DNA of 64,000 nucleotides from the NCBI GenBank assembly GCA_963755495.1, contig CAVWJS010000011.1:186001-250000 (forward strand), given 5' to 3'. The notes beneath the pieces were generated by a model, which was not told the origin of the DNA, made no database searches, and saw nothing but the letters and a program-made list of their open reading frames with translations. This DNA is from Bog-473 sp963755495. Lineage in GTDB: Bacteria; Actinomycetota; Acidimicrobiia; Acidimicrobiales; RAAP-2. The stretch's first letter is position 1. Every line of letters begins with the position of its first letter. A program made the translations under genes and the position numbers. This document shows, piece by piece, positions 1 through 11,064 of this stretch.

Positions 1-333
1 CGGATGCTGATCGCTGGTGTGATTGGGGACGAGGTCGAGGAGGACGCGGATGCCGCGCGCCGCCCCTTCGCTGACGAGGGTGTCAAGGTCCTCGAGGGAA
101 CCGAAGTCGGGGTCGACGTCGCAGTAATCCGAGACGTCGTAGCCCCAGTCACGATTGGGTGAGACAGTCACCGGGGAGAGCCACAGCGCAGCAACGCCCA
201 ACTGGGCTAGGTAGTCGAGGCGGCTGACGATGCCGGGAAGATCGCCGTACCCGTCCCCATTCGCATCGGAGTAGGAGCGCGGATAGATCTGGTAGAAGAC
301 GCCGCCCCGCCACCACTGATCGTCGAGGCTCAC
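1..333 (-). CDS. GH13 alpha-glucosidase-family protein, N-terminal part (runs off window)
   Basis: The reverse strand from a GTG at 333 encodes the first 111 residues of a glycoside hydrolase family 13 enzyme. It opens with WWRGGVFYQIYPRSYSD, followed by the GDGYGDLPGI calcium-site segment, and reaches conserved region I (DLVPNHTS) at the window edge. This arrangement is typical of alpha-glucosidases, oligo-1,6-glucosidases and related trehalose-metabolising enzymes acting on alpha-glucosidic bonds. Substrate specificity cannot be read because the catalytic Asp/Glu/Asp regions lie outside. The GTG overlaps the stop of the upstream SDR gene (GTGA), so the two are translationally coupled. No signal peptide is visible, so the enzyme is probably cytoplasmic. 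Confidence 0.85.
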   Translation of the reverse strand, partial: MSLDDQWWRGGVFYQIYPRSYSDANGDGYGDLPGIVSRLDYLAQLGVAALWLSPVTVSPNRDWGYDVSDYCDVDPDFGSLEDLDTLVSEGAARGIRVLLDLVPNHTSDQHP

Positions 334-1262
334 TGGGCGCCGATGGCGGTCATGCCGCCGTCGACCACGATGCTGGTCCCCGTGACGTAAGCGGCCTCGT
401 CAGAAAGAAGGAAACGGACGACGGCGGCGATGTCCTCGGGCTGGGCCAGGCGCCCGAGCGCTGTCCGCGTGATCAGACGCTCCCTCGATCCGGGGGTTTC
501 GTGCAGAGGGGCGGGGTGCGGCCTGTCGACGGCGCCGGGGCAGACCGAGTTGACCCGTATGCCGTCGGGACCGAGCAGTGCGCAGACGGATCGGGTCAAT
601 CCGAGTAGCCCCGCCTTGGACGCGCCGTACGCTGGGAGGAAGGGACTGCCGACGGAGCCTTCGATCGACGAGATGTACACAATGGCCGAGCCGGGGTTCG
701 CCTCTAAGAGCGCTGGGTGAAGTTCCCTCGTGACCGTCGCGGCGGCGCGCAGGTTCACATCGAGCACCCTGTCCCAGGAGTCGTCGTCGATGAGCGTGAC
801 GGGGGCCGGCTCGACGATCTCGGCCGAGTGGACGAGACCCCCGATGGGGCCGAGCTCGGCCAAAGACCGCCTCACCGCGGCTTTGAGGGTGCTTGTCTTG
901 CTCACATCGAGCTTGATACCAATGGCACGGACGCCGTACTCGTCCATGCAGCGACTAGCAGCGCGGCGGGCCGCGGCTCCGTCCTGATCCCAGATCGCCA
1001 CGGCCCGGCCGACCTGGGCCAGCGCGAGCGCCGTGGCCAAACCGATGCCCGACGCACCCCCGGTGATGACGACCCCCGAGTCAGGTGAGACAGGCCCGCT
1101 CCGGTGACCTCGCCGGCGTGCGGCCCTGGGGGCGCGACGAGCTCCCGGCGTCGATGTTGCCGTGCCCGCGCCAATGCGTAGGGGATTGCGGGGTTGCCTG
1201 GTGGACGCGGGTGAGGTGGGCGAGATCGGCGCCGTCGGCCCCCTTCTGTCCACTGCCGCCAT
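330..1262 (-). CDS. SDR-family oxidoreductase
   Basis: This is a classical short-chain dehydrogenase/reductase using NAD(P)(H). The cofactor loop TGGASGIG lies near residues 67-74, the catalytic Tyr/Lys are in YGASK, a Ser-rich strand (VYISSIEGS) precedes them, and the C-terminus VTGTSIVVDGG is typical. The usual NNAG motif is HSAE here, which is unusual. The ATG at 1262 has a purine-rich upstream AGGGGA, but it gives a 57-residue Pro/Arg-rich extension that SDRs normally lack. No start codon exists close to the Rossmann strand, so either the extension is real or a frameshift lies near 1090. Its TGA overlaps the GH13 start. The substrate is unknown; a polyol or sugar is only suggested by the neighbour. 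Confidence 0.8.
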   Translation of the reverse strand: MAAVDRRGPTAPISPTSPASTRQPRNPLRIGAGTATSTPGARRAPRAARRRGHRSGPVSPDSGVVITGGASGIGLATALALAQVGRAVAIWDQDGAAARRAASRCMDEYGVRAIGIKLDVSKTSTLKAAVRRSLAELGPIGGLVHSAEIVEPAPVTLIDDDSWDRVLDVNLRAAATVTRELHPALLEANPGSAIVYISSIEGSVGSPFLPAYGASKAGLLGLTRSVCALLGPDGIRVNSVCPGAVDRPHPAPLHETPGSRERLITRTALGRLAQPEDIAAVVRFLLSDEAAYVTGTSIVVDGGMTAIGAQ

Positions 1263-1535
1263 AACGTCCCCTTCCAGGCTCGTTGGCCCAGTTCGGGGCC
1301 GGGAATGCTCTTGGAGCGTAGTAATCGCCGAAGCCGGTGCGATGCGCGCCGCGTTCGGCGCGTGCCGATGGCCGGCTTACAACCGGTTGATGGTGGTCGA
1401 GGGCTCCCGTGCGTGAACAGGGGCATTGGATCGGCGGGACCGTCGCAGGGGCGTTCCACCCGCTCGACGTCGGCGCCGAAATAGAGGGGGATGGCTGAGA
1501 GCAATCCGAAAATGGTCGCTTATCGCGTGGCGCTC

Positions 1536-1564
1536 TTGCCCCTCGGGCTCAGGCCCGCTATCTT
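1536..1564 (+). promoter_or_regulatory. Sigma70-type promoter of groES-groEL
   Basis: A TTGCCC hexamer at 1536-1541 and TATCTT at 1559-1564 are separated by exactly 17 bp. They sit immediately upstream of and touching the CIRCE operator, which is the expected geometry for a CIRCE/HrcA-repressed chaperonin promoter. Apart from this promoter and the operator, 1263-1622 holds no gene I can support. Confidence 0.6.
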
Positions 1565-1590
1565 TAGCACTCTCAACCCGAGAGTGCTAA
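1564..1590 (+). promoter_or_regulatory. CIRCE operator (HrcA binding site)
   Basis: A perfect 9-9-9 inverted repeat, TTAGCACTC - nine bases - GAGTGCTAA, matches the CIRCE consensus with no mismatch. It lies 33 bp upstream of the groES start. In known systems the HrcA repressor binds it and heat shock relieves repression. An hrcA gene is not in this window. Confidence 0.97.
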
Positions 1591-1622
1591 AGAAGTAATG
1601 AATGCCAAGGAGGCCCGTTCAG

Positions 1623-1913
1623 ATGAAGCTGCACCCGCTCGAAGACCGGATCGTCGTCCGGCCCGGCGAGTCTGAAGAGACCACCGCGTCCGGCCTGGTC
1701 ATCCCCGATACCGCCAAAGAGAAGCCCCAGCAGGGCGAAGTTCTTGCCGTTGGCCCAGGACGCCGTGGAGAAGACTCCGGAGAGCTGATCCCGGTCGACG
1801 TCAAGGTCGGCGACACCGTGGTCTACTCCAAGTACGGAGGAACCGAGATCACGGTGGAAGGTGAGGACCTCCTCATTCTCTCCAGCCGGGACGTTCTGGC
1901 CAAGCTGGCCTAG
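1623..1913 (+). CDS. groES: Co-chaperonin GroES
   Basis: A 96-residue 10-kDa chaperonin that caps GroEL. It starts MKLHPLEDRIVV, carries the mobile-loop region SEETTASGLVIPDTAKEKP and ends DVLAKLA, all canonical. The ATG at 1623 is chosen over an in-frame upstream start because AAGGAGG at 1607-1613 is correctly spaced and this start matches the family N-terminus. groEL follows 110 bp downstream, and both are probably transcribed from the CIRCE-controlled promoter. Confidence 0.97.
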   Translation: MKLHPLEDRIVVRPGESEETTASGLVIPDTAKEKPQQGEVLAVGPGRRGEDSGELIPVDVKVGDTVVYSKYGGTEITVEGEDLLILSSRDVLAKLA

Positions 1914-2023
1914 TACCCCGACGACATCGCCGACCTGGCCGTGCACTCGGTCAGTCAGCGGTGAGTCACCCATTCCCTGCAGTCACCTGAAGCAAAAGGA
2001 CTCGAGAGGAGTTCCCTACAGTC

Positions 2024-3676
<1,653 letters not shown>

Positions 3677-3715
3677 CTCCGCCTCTCGCGTCAGCGATTG
3701 GTTGATTGGTTGTGG

Positions 3716-3745
3716 CTGTGGCCGGGTCTTCGGATCCGGCCACAG
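3716..3745 (+). terminator. Hairpin downstream of groEL
   Basis: CTGTGGCCGG at 3716-3725 pairs perfectly with CCGGCCACAG at 3736-3745 around a 10-base loop, 40 bp after the groEL stop. There is no T-run, so it may be a Rho-assisted or hairpin-only terminator as is common in high-GC actinobacteria. Confidence 0.5.
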
Positions 3746-3868
3746 CGCTGTCCGCGGTATCCATACCCCCCCGTCCGGATATTTCAAAAGAGTTCCCGCG
3801 GAGCAGAGAGTCCCCCGGCGGGCCCAAAAGAGGCCGGGGGCAAAGAGTTCCCCGGCGGGACGGGACCC

Positions 3869-4750
3869 TTAGGGAAACGCGTGGACGACAGCGCGGTAGT
3901 TGGCCGAAGGTGCCGACGGCGGACGCTTGGACGTTCCGGAGATGGCGCGACCGAGACGCCCCCTCGGGCTCTCCGTCTCGAGCGGCGGTGAGGGTGGCCC
4001 GACTATTGTCCTCACGGCGGAGAACCCCGCAGCGCGACACCACGAATGCAGGGCCTCGATCGTCGGCACGTACCAGTTGCCGAAGTCGGCCCGCACCTCA
4101 TCGCCGGCGTGGAACTGCGCCAAGCTCGAGCCTTCGAGACCCTCAATGTGGACAGCCTCGGTCTCGATCACGGCGACCTCTTTCGTCACGGCGCGGACAC
4201 GTTCGAGACAGCTCAGCGGCTCCTTCATGTGATAGAGGACACCGAGGTAGAGCACCACGTCGAAGGTGCCGATCTCGTTCAGGTCCATGGTGGCAAAGTC
4301 GGCCAGTACCGGCTCCACCTTCGAGTCGAGGACCGAGCTCGCGAACTCGAAGCCCCGACGGCCCGGCAGCTCGGGGCGCCAGAAGTCGACCAGGTCGCGC
4401 GAGTGGTCGGGCAGGGCGCCCCGCGCGATGCAATCGTTCCAGTAGGCGTCGCGCGCCCCGAAGTCCACCCCCCAGGCGTAGTTATCGAGCGCCACCACCC
4501 GGTTCGCCCCCTGCCGTTCGGCCAGGAAGGAGTAGTACCCGTCCCATGCGCCGATGTCGAGGACGCTCCTTCCGGTGAAATCGGGAAACGTCTCGGAGCT
4601 GTGCCAGTGCGCTCCGAGGCCTTTGGTCACCACGCCCTGACCCAGATCGATCGTGTGGTACCAGATGTGTTCGTCTGCCCGAGCTTGGAGTTCTTCGGTT
4701 TCGCCCACGAGCCGAGGGTAGTTGAGCAACGACGGATGGCGGCGGCCCAA
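3869..4750 (-). CDS. CmoB-like class I SAM-dependent methyltransferase
   Basis: A 293-residue protein with SAM-binding motif I VLDIGAWDGYYSF near residue 64, an acidic strand-2 end (VVALDNY), and the DVVLYLGVLYHMKEPL segment typical of the CmoB/Methyltransf_9 group. In E. coli CmoB modifies wobble uridine in tRNA using carboxy-SAM. Actinobacterial homologues often act on other substrates, so the target here is unknown. It is convergent with groEL and divergent from the CoA pyrophosphatase gene at 4810. It is uninterrupted. Confidence 0.75.
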   Translation of the reverse strand: MGRRHPSLLNYPRLVGETEELQARADEHIWYHTIDLGQGVVTKGLGAHWHSSETFPDFTGRSVLDIGAWDGYYSFLAERQGANRVVALDNYAWGVDFGARDAYWNDCIARGALPDHSRDLVDFWRPELPGRRGFEFASSVLDSKVEPVLADFATMDLNEIGTFDVVLYLGVLYHMKEPLSCLERVRAVTKEVAVIETEAVHIEGLEGSSLAQFHAGDEVRADFGNWYVPTIEALHSWCRAAGFSAVRTIVGPPSPPLETESPRGRLGRAISGTSKRPPSAPSANYRAVVHAFP

Positions 4751-4809
4751 GACGGTGAGCGAGGCCGGTTAAGCGGTGGGCGGTCGGTAAATCAACGAGG
4801 GGACATATC

Positions 4810-5583
4810 GTGACCGGTATGCCCCGCCCCGTTCCGCCACAGGTGATTCCCCGACCGGACGGCTGGCGCATGGGTGACGACGCGCCGTGGGCCGAACTCC
4901 CGGCGAGTGAGCGCAGGGGCATCGACCTCGCTCGTGTGCGCCGGGCCCTGGCTGCCCGGGGACAGCTTGGTCCCCTTCCAGAGGACATCGGAGCTGAAGG
5001 GGTGATCGTCCCGTTGCTCTTCGTCGACGAGTCGCGCACACCCGATCGGCCGGTGGATGCTGCGGTACTGGCCGTCCTCTTCGAAGAGGCGGGCGAGGCC
5101 CGACTGGTCCTCACCCGGCGTTCCAACAAACTGAGGTCGCACCGGGGCGAGGTCAGCTTCCCCGGGGGCCGCCTCGACCCGGGTGAGGATGCACCAAGCG
5201 CGGCCCTGCGGGAGGCTTACGAAGAGATAGCGCTCGACCCATCCTGCGTCACGCCCGAAGGCTGGATTCACCCCGTGGTCACCGTCGTGAGCGGGTCGCT
5301 CATCATGCCGATTGTCGCCAGCACTCACACGCGCCCTCACGTGGTGGCCAGCCCGGCCGAGGTCGAGCGCGTCTTCGATGTCTCCCTGCGTGATCTGGCC
5401 GACCTCGACAACTTCCACGAGGAGCGCTGGTACCTCAGGGGTGAGGTGAACCCCGAGACCGCCGACGGTTCTCTCACTGTGTGGTTCTTCGAGGTGGAGG
5501 GCGAAATGATCTGGGGGGCCACCGCCCACATGATTCACGAGTTGCTCAGCCTTGTCCTGATCCCGGGGCTTCCGGCGGGTTGA
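4810..5583 (+). CDS. NudL-type CoA pyrophosphatase (Nudix hydrolase)
   Basis: The CoA-specific signature LTRRSNKLRSHRGEVSFPGG runs directly into the Nudix box: a Gly-Gly start, then the Glu of LDPGED, then REAYEEIAL, near residues 100-140. Family members cleave CoA to 3',5'-ADP and 4'-phosphopantetheine with Mg or Mn. At 257 residues it is longer than E. coli NudL because of a polar N-terminal stretch of about 60 residues. A GTG at 4810 is used; an in-frame ATG at 4819 is an alternative. Transcription is divergent from the methyltransferase. Confidence 0.85.
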   Translation: MTGMPRPVPPQVIPRPDGWRMGDDAPWAELPASERRGIDLARVRRALAARGQLGPLPEDIGAEGVIVPLLFVDESRTPDRPVDAAVLAVLFEEAGEARLVLTRRSNKLRSHRGEVSFPGGRLDPGEDAPSAALREAYEEIALDPSCVTPEGWIHPVVTVVSGSLIMPIVASTHTRPHVVASPAEVERVFDVSLRDLADLDNFHEERWYLRGEVNPETADGSLTVWFFEVEGEMIWGATAHMIHELLSLVLIPGLPAG

Positions 5584-5765
5584 CCGGATTTATCCGGGGT
5601 GGAATTCCCGCGGAAGCGCCGTTGCACGATCCGAAAGTGGCCGGAGGAGCAACCCCGACAGAGTAAAGTGGTGGATCGTCGGAGTGTCGGCCCGGCGTTC
5701 GTAATTGCCATGCCGGTGTGGACCGAGAGCCGTGCCGGCCCCATCGAATGCCGGAGGGCGAACGA

Positions 5766-6929
5766 ATGGCTGAGATCGAGATCGGCGTTTACAAGTCCGG
5801 ACGGCAGGCCTACGGCCTCGATGACATCGCCATCGTGCCGAGCCGGCGTACCCGCGACCCCGAGGACGTCGATATCTCCTGGGAGATCGATGCCTACAGT
5901 TTCGATCTGCCGCTACTCGGCTCCGCCATGGACGGGGTGATCAGCCCGGCCACCGCGATCGAACTCGGCAAGCTCGGCGGGCTCGGTGTCCTGAACCTCG
6001 AGGGACTGTGGACGCGCTACGAGGATCCGAGCAACCTTTTTGACGAGATTCGGGAGCTCGACGATGAGAAGGCCACGGCGCGCATGCAGCAGATGTACAG
6101 CGAGCCGATCAAACCCGAGCTCGTCACGGCGCGCATACGCCAGATGAAAGAGGCAGGGATCACGACGGCAGGCTCCGTCACTCCGCAGCGCACCGAATCG
6201 CTGGCGCCGGCCTGCCTGGCGGCTGAACTGGACATCTTGGTCATTCAGGGCACCGTCGTGTCGGCTGAGCACGTGTCGAAGACCGTGGAGCCCCTCAACC
6301 TCAAGCGCTTCATCCGCGAGTTTGACCTTCCCGTTATCGTCGGCGGCTGCGCCTCCTACCAGGCCGGCCTCCATCTCATGCGGACGGGCGCCGTCGGCGT
6401 GCTTGTCGGCGTTGGTCCCGGAAATGCCTGCACAACCCGTGGCGTGCTCGGTCTCGGCGTGCCCCAAGCCACCGCAATCGCCGATGTGGCCGGGGCGCGC
6501 ATGCGCCACCTGGACGAGACCGGCGTGTACGTCCACGTGATCGCCGACGGCGGGATGTCCAAGGGTGGCGACATCGCCAAGGCCATCGCCTGTGGGGCCG
6601 ATGCCGTCATGCTGGGATCGCCGCTGTCTTCGGCCTTCGAGGCTCCGGCGCGCGGGTTTCACTGGGGCATGGCCACCTTCCACCCCACCCTTCCCCGTGG
6701 TGCGCGTGTGCGCACGTCGGTACGCGGGAGCCTGCGGGAAATCCTGCTCGGCCCCGCCCACGAGAACGATGGCCGCATGAACCTCTTCGGCGCGTTGCGC
6801 ACGGCAATGGCCACGTGCGGCTATGAGACGGTGAAGGAGTTCCAAAAGGCAGAAGTGATGGTCGCTCCCTCCCTGCAGACCGAGGGCAAGTTCTTCCAGC
6901 GGTCCCAGGGCGTGGGCATGGGCCATTGA
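5766..6929 (+). CDS. guaB3: GuaB3-family IMP dehydrogenase-like protein
   Basis: A TIM-barrel IMPDH/GMPR-family protein of 387 residues without a CBS module. The catalytic cysteine loop is GVGPGNACTTRG near residue 220, followed by the flavin/phosphate-site strand IADGGMSKGGDIAKA and CGADAVMLGSPL. This matches the short actinobacterial GuaB3 group encoded beside guaA. The ATG at 5766 (MAEIEIG) follows GGAGGG and is preferred to an upstream in-frame ATG at 5718. It is the first gene of guaB3-guaA-pcrA. Whether GuaB3 oxidises IMP, reduces GMP or is regulatory in this lineage is not shown by sequence. Confidence 0.9.
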   Translation: MAEIEIGVYKSGRQAYGLDDIAIVPSRRTRDPEDVDISWEIDAYSFDLPLLGSAMDGVISPATAIELGKLGGLGVLNLEGLWTRYEDPSNLFDEIRELDDEKATARMQQMYSEPIKPELVTARIRQMKEAGITTAGSVTPQRTESLAPACLAAELDILVIQGTVVSAEHVSKTVEPLNLKRFIREFDLPVIVGGCASYQAGLHLMRTGAVGVLVGVGPGNACTTRGVLGLGVPQATAIADVAGARMRHLDETGVYVHVIADGGMSKGGDIAKAIACGADAVMLGSPLSSAFEAPARGFHWGMATFHPTLPRGARVRTSVRGSLREILLGPAHENDGRMNLFGALRTAMATCGYETVKEFQKAEVMVAPSLQTEGKFFQRSQGVGMGH

Positions 6930-6939
6930 GTCGGACTCG

Positions 6940-8496
6940 GTGACTGACACCGTCCTCGTCGTTGACTTCGGGGCGCAATACGCCCGCCTGATCGCCCGCC
7001 GGGTTCGCGAGGCGCACGTCTATTCGGAAATCGTCTCCTCGACCATCAGCATCGAGGAGATCCGTGCCCGCAAGCCCAAGGGCATTATTTTTTCGGGTGG
7101 TCCCAAGTCGGTCTACGCCATGCCGGCTCCGACCATCGACCCGGCCATTTACGAGTTGGGGATACCGATCCTCGGGCTCTGTTACGGGGCCCAGCTCATC
7201 GCCACGCAGCTCGGCGGAACGGTGGCCCGCACCGGCAACGGCGAGTACGGGCGCACGGAATTGTCATTAACCGGGTCCTCGCCGCTGTGCATCGACTGGC
7301 CCGCTACCTCCGAGGTCTGGATGAGCCACGGTGACGCCATCACCGAGGTGCCGCCGGGGTTCGTGGCCACGGCCACCAGCGCCGGAGCACCGGTGGCCGC
7401 AATGCACGACGCCCACCGCGGGATCTTCGGGGTGCAGTTCCATCCCGAGGTCGTCCACACAGAACGGGGCAGCGAGATCTTCGAGCGTTTCCTCCTCGAT
7501 GCGTGCGGGTGCCTTCCGTCGTGGACCCACGTCTCCATCATCGAGCAGCAGGTGGCCGCGGTGCAGGCGCAGGTTGGCACGGAGCGTGTGCTGTGCGCCC
7601 TGAGCGGAGGCGTCGATTCAGCGGTGGCGGCGGCATTAGTTCACAAAGCCATCGGTGACCAGCTGACGTGTGTTTTCGTGGACACGGGGCTGATGCGTGC
7701 GGGTGAGGCGGATCAGGTCGAGGACACGTTCCGTCGCCAGTTCAAGATCGACCTGGTGCATGTGAAGGCGGCCGACCGTTACTTCTCCGCACTGGAAGGA
7801 GTGAGCGATCCCGAGCGCAAGCGGAAGATCATCGGCGAACTGTTCATCCGGATCTTCGAAGAGGTGGCGCGCGACATGGGAGCGGGTGACGCCGGCGGCA
7901 GCAGTGACGGTCCCGCGTTCCTCGTCCAGGGCACGCTCTACCCCGACGTGATCGAGTCGGGGAGCGACACGGCGGCCAACATCAAGTCACATCACAACGT
8001 GGGCGGGTTGCCGGACGATCTGGCGTTCGACCTCGTCGAGCCGCTGCGTCTTCTCTTCAAGGACGAAGTCCGTGCGGTCGGTGAGGAGCTCGGTCTGCCC
8101 CATGACATCGTGTGGCGTCAGCCGTTCCCCGGTCCTGGTCTGGGCGTGCGGATCATCGGCGAGGTCACACCGGAGAGGGCCGAGATCCTGCGCAATGCCG
8201 ACGCCATCGTGGTCGAGGAAATCCGAAGGGCCGGTCTTTACCGCGAGCTGTGGCAAAGCTTCGCCGTGCTGCCCGCCGTCCGGACCGTCGGTGTCATGGG
8301 CGACGGGCGCACCTACGCCTACCCCATCGTGATTCGTGCCGTGACGAGTGACGACGCCATGACGGCCGACTGGGCCCGGTTGCCCTACGACCTGGTCGAG
8401 CGGATGTCCTCGCGCATCATCAACGAGGTCGAGGGCGTCAATCGGGTGGCGCTTGATGTCACTTCGAAGCCGCCCGGCACGATCGAGTGGGAGTGA
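6940..8496 (+). CDS. guaA: GMP synthase (glutamine-hydrolysing)
   Basis: A 518-residue two-domain enzyme converting XMP to GMP with glutamine and ATP. The N-terminal class I amidotransferase has the nucleophile in GLCYGAQ (Cys near residue 80) and the His/Glu pair in FGVQFHPEVVHT (near 168). The ATP-pyrophosphatase P-loop is SGGVDSAVAA (near 222), and the dimerisation domain ends DVTSKPPGTIEWE as in all GuaA proteins. The GTG start lies 10 bp after guaB3. Its TGA overlaps a GTG that probably starts the helicase gene. The gene is intact. Confidence 0.97.
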   Translation: MTDTVLVVDFGAQYARLIARRVREAHVYSEIVSSTISIEEIRARKPKGIIFSGGPKSVYAMPAPTIDPAIYELGIPILGLCYGAQLIATQLGGTVARTGNGEYGRTELSLTGSSPLCIDWPATSEVWMSHGDAITEVPPGFVATATSAGAPVAAMHDAHRGIFGVQFHPEVVHTERGSEIFERFLLDACGCLPSWTHVSIIEQQVAAVQAQVGTERVLCALSGGVDSAVAAALVHKAIGDQLTCVFVDTGLMRAGEADQVEDTFRRQFKIDLVHVKAADRYFSALEGVSDPERKRKIIGELFIRIFEEVARDMGAGDAGGSSDGPAFLVQGTLYPDVIESGSDTAANIKSHHNVGGLPDDLAFDLVEPLRLLFKDEVRAVGEELGLPHDIVWRQPFPGPGLGVRIIGEVTPERAEILRNADAIVVEEIRRAGLYRELWQSFAVLPAVRTVGVMGDGRTYAYPIVIRAVTSDDAMTADWARLPYDLVERMSSRIINEVEGVNRVALDVTSKPPGTIEWE

Positions 8497-10981
8497 GCAG
8501 AGACTCCAAGAGCGGCAGTACCCCCCCACTGTTCGCGACCGATGCTGAGCGCTACACCTACGGCGACGGCGACACCCATGGCGGTGACGATATGGATGCC
8601 GGAGCTGCAGCGGCGGCCGATGCTCTGGCCGCGGCGGGGGTTGACGTCGCGGCGGAGACCGAGACGATGCCGATGCCGATGCCGATGCCGATGCCGATGC
8701 CGATGCCGACCGACCGCCACCCGACCGCCGACCGCTCCCCGGCGGGTCCGCCGCCGCCCTTCTGCTCGAAGGCCTGACCCTGCCGCAACGTGCCGCCGTC
8801 GTGCACCGCGGGGGACCGCTGCTCGTGGTGGCCGGTGCCGGCTCGGGGAAGACGAGGGTCCTGACCCGACGCATCGCCCACCTGCTGGCGACGGGCGACG
8901 CGCCCCTTGGGGTGTTCTCGCCATCACCTTCACCAACAAGGCGGCCGAGGAGATGCGCAAGCGGGTGGCCGAGCTCGTCGGGCCCCGGGCCGAGAAGATG
9001 TGGGTCTCGACATTCCACTCGTCGTGTCTGCGCATCCTGCGGAGCCACGCCCAACGGTTGGGCTATCGGCCGAACTTCACGGTGTACGACGACACGGACA
9101 CGCGCCGGCTGATCGAGATGATCGTGTCAGAGATGGGGCTCGATACGAAACGTCTCCCTCCTCGCTCCGTCGCCGCCGTGATCGGCCAGGCCAAGTCCGA
9201 GCTCATCGACTTCGAGACCTTCCGGGAAACGGCACGCCAGGAGTACGACCCGTTCCAGCGCAAGATCGCCGATGTCTATGCCGAATATCAGCAACGCCTG
9301 CTGGCGGCGAATGCACTTGATTTCGACGACCTCTTGATGGTGACGGCCAACCTGCTGCAGGCGTGCGACGATGTGCGGGAGTCCTATCAGGAACGCTTCA
9401 GCCAGATACTGGTGGACGAGTTCCAAGACACCAACCACGCCCAGAACGAGATCATCCAGCTGCTGGGCCAGGTTCACGGCAACGTGTGTGTGGTGGGTGA
9501 CTCCGACCAGTCGGTGTACAAGTGGAGAGGGGCCGACATCCGCAACATCTTGGAGTTCGAGCAGGCGTTCCCCAGTGCCACCATCATCGTGTTGGAGCAG
9601 AACTTCCGCTCCACGCAAACCATTCTCAGCGTGGCCAACGCGGTGATCGCCAACAACCTCGACCGTCCGAACAAGGAGCTCTTCACGGTGGGGGACGCCG
9701 GCGATCCCGTCCTGCGCTACCGGGCCGAAGACGAGCGCGACGAGGCCTCGTGGGTTTCAGGCGAGATCCTTCGTTTGCGAGCCGCCGAGGCACTGGCGTG
9801 GGGTGACATCGCGGTCTTCTACCGCACCAACGCCCAGAGTCGCGGCACTCGAGGACTCGTTCATTTTCACCGGCATCCCCTACAAAGTGGTGGGCGGGGC
9901 CAAGTTTTACGACCGGCGCGAGGTCAAAGACGTGCTGGCGTATATCCGGGTGCTGGCCAATCCCGACGACGAGGTCTCGGCCCGCCGTATCGTCAACGTG
10001 CCCAAGCGCGGCATCGGCGACACTTCGGTGGCCCGCCTGGCCGCCTGGGCCCAAATCAACCGGGTGCCGTTCAGCGAGGCCATTGACCGGGCCGAGGAAG
10101 CAGGGCTCACCGGCAAGGCCCTCACCGGTGCCCAGCAACTCTCCAAGACATTGCGCGAGCTCCGCCCCTTGGTCTCCACCGTCAACCCGGCGGATTTCAT
10201 CCAGCTGGTGGCCGACCGCACGGGCTACATGGCCGAATTGGTGGCTGAGCACACCCACGAGTCGGATGGGCGCATCGAGAACATCGCCGAATTGGGCAGC
10301 GTCGCCGGCCAATTCGACGATGTGGTCGGGTTCCTCGAGACGGTGGCCCTGGTGGCCGACTCCGACGATCTCGATGGCGATGGAACCCGGGTCTCCCTCA
10401 TGACCCTGCACACGGCGAAGGGTCTGGAGTTCCCGGCGGTCTTCGTGGTCGGCCTCGAAGATGGGATCTTCCCCCACCTGCGCTCACTCAGCGAACCGGC
10501 CGACCTCGAAGAGGAGCGGCGTCTTTTCTACGTCGGCATCACCCGGGCCCGCCGACACCTCAACCTGTCGCATGCCTGGTCGCGCACCATTTTCGGTCGC
10601 ACGCAACAGAACATCCCCAGTCGCTTCCTCGGAGAGATCCCGACCGGGCTGGTCAAAGATGTCGGCCTGCTCTCGACGCGGGAGAGTCGCAACCTTTCGA
10701 CCGAGAGCCGCTACGGCGAGAGCCGCTACGGCGAGAGCCGGCCCAGCGGCTCGTTCCTTCCGAGCGGCCCGCGCCCACTCAGGCCGGCCGGGCCGCGGGC
10801 GAGTAGCGGGGCCGAGGATTTGGGGCTCGTCGCCGGCGACCAGGTCGTCCATGACCACTGGGGTCCCGGCGTGGTGCTCGATGCAAAGGGCGAGGGTTCA
10901 CGGGCCCAGGCCACCGTCGACTTCGCATCGGTGGGCAAGAAGAACCTCCTGCTCTCGGCCACCCCCCTGCGGCGAGCCTGA
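8493..10981 (+). CDS. pcrA: PcrA/UvrD-type SF1 DNA helicase (three frameshifts)
   Basis: Joined across frames this is a UvrD/PcrA 3'-5' helicase: the entry LLLEGLTLPQRAAV, Walker A VAGAGSGKTRVLTRR (about 8826), ITFTNKAAEEM, Walker B VDEFQDTNHAQ (about 9415), the Q-rich motif SDQSVYKWRGAD, LEQNFRS, then LMTLHTAKGLEFPAVFV (about 10400) and FYVGITRARRHLNLS. The C-terminal region has the tudor-like GDQVVHDHWGPGVV. Frame changes are needed upstream of 8750, near 8915 (GVL|AITFT) and near 9845, where an extra G sits in AGTCGCGGCACTC. The GTG at 8493 overlapping the guaA stop is the likely start. It probably acts in nucleotide excision repair and replication-fork maintenance. Confidence 0.85.
8666..8707 (+). 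repeat. GATGCC hexanucleotide microsatellite (7 units)
   Basis: Seven perfect tandem copies of GATGCC lie in the 5' part of the helicase gene. In the frame joined to the helicase motifs they encode an Asp-Ala repeat; in the frame open from the GTG at 8493 they encode Met-Pro. Copy-number change would keep the frame because the unit is six bases. Confidence 0.9.
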
Positions 10982-11064
10982 GCCTGCTCTGCGCCGCCGC
11001 CTACGCCGCCTCCCCGGAGCCCGGTCTGGCGTCGGTGCCGGACCGTCCCTATCATCGAGGCTTC

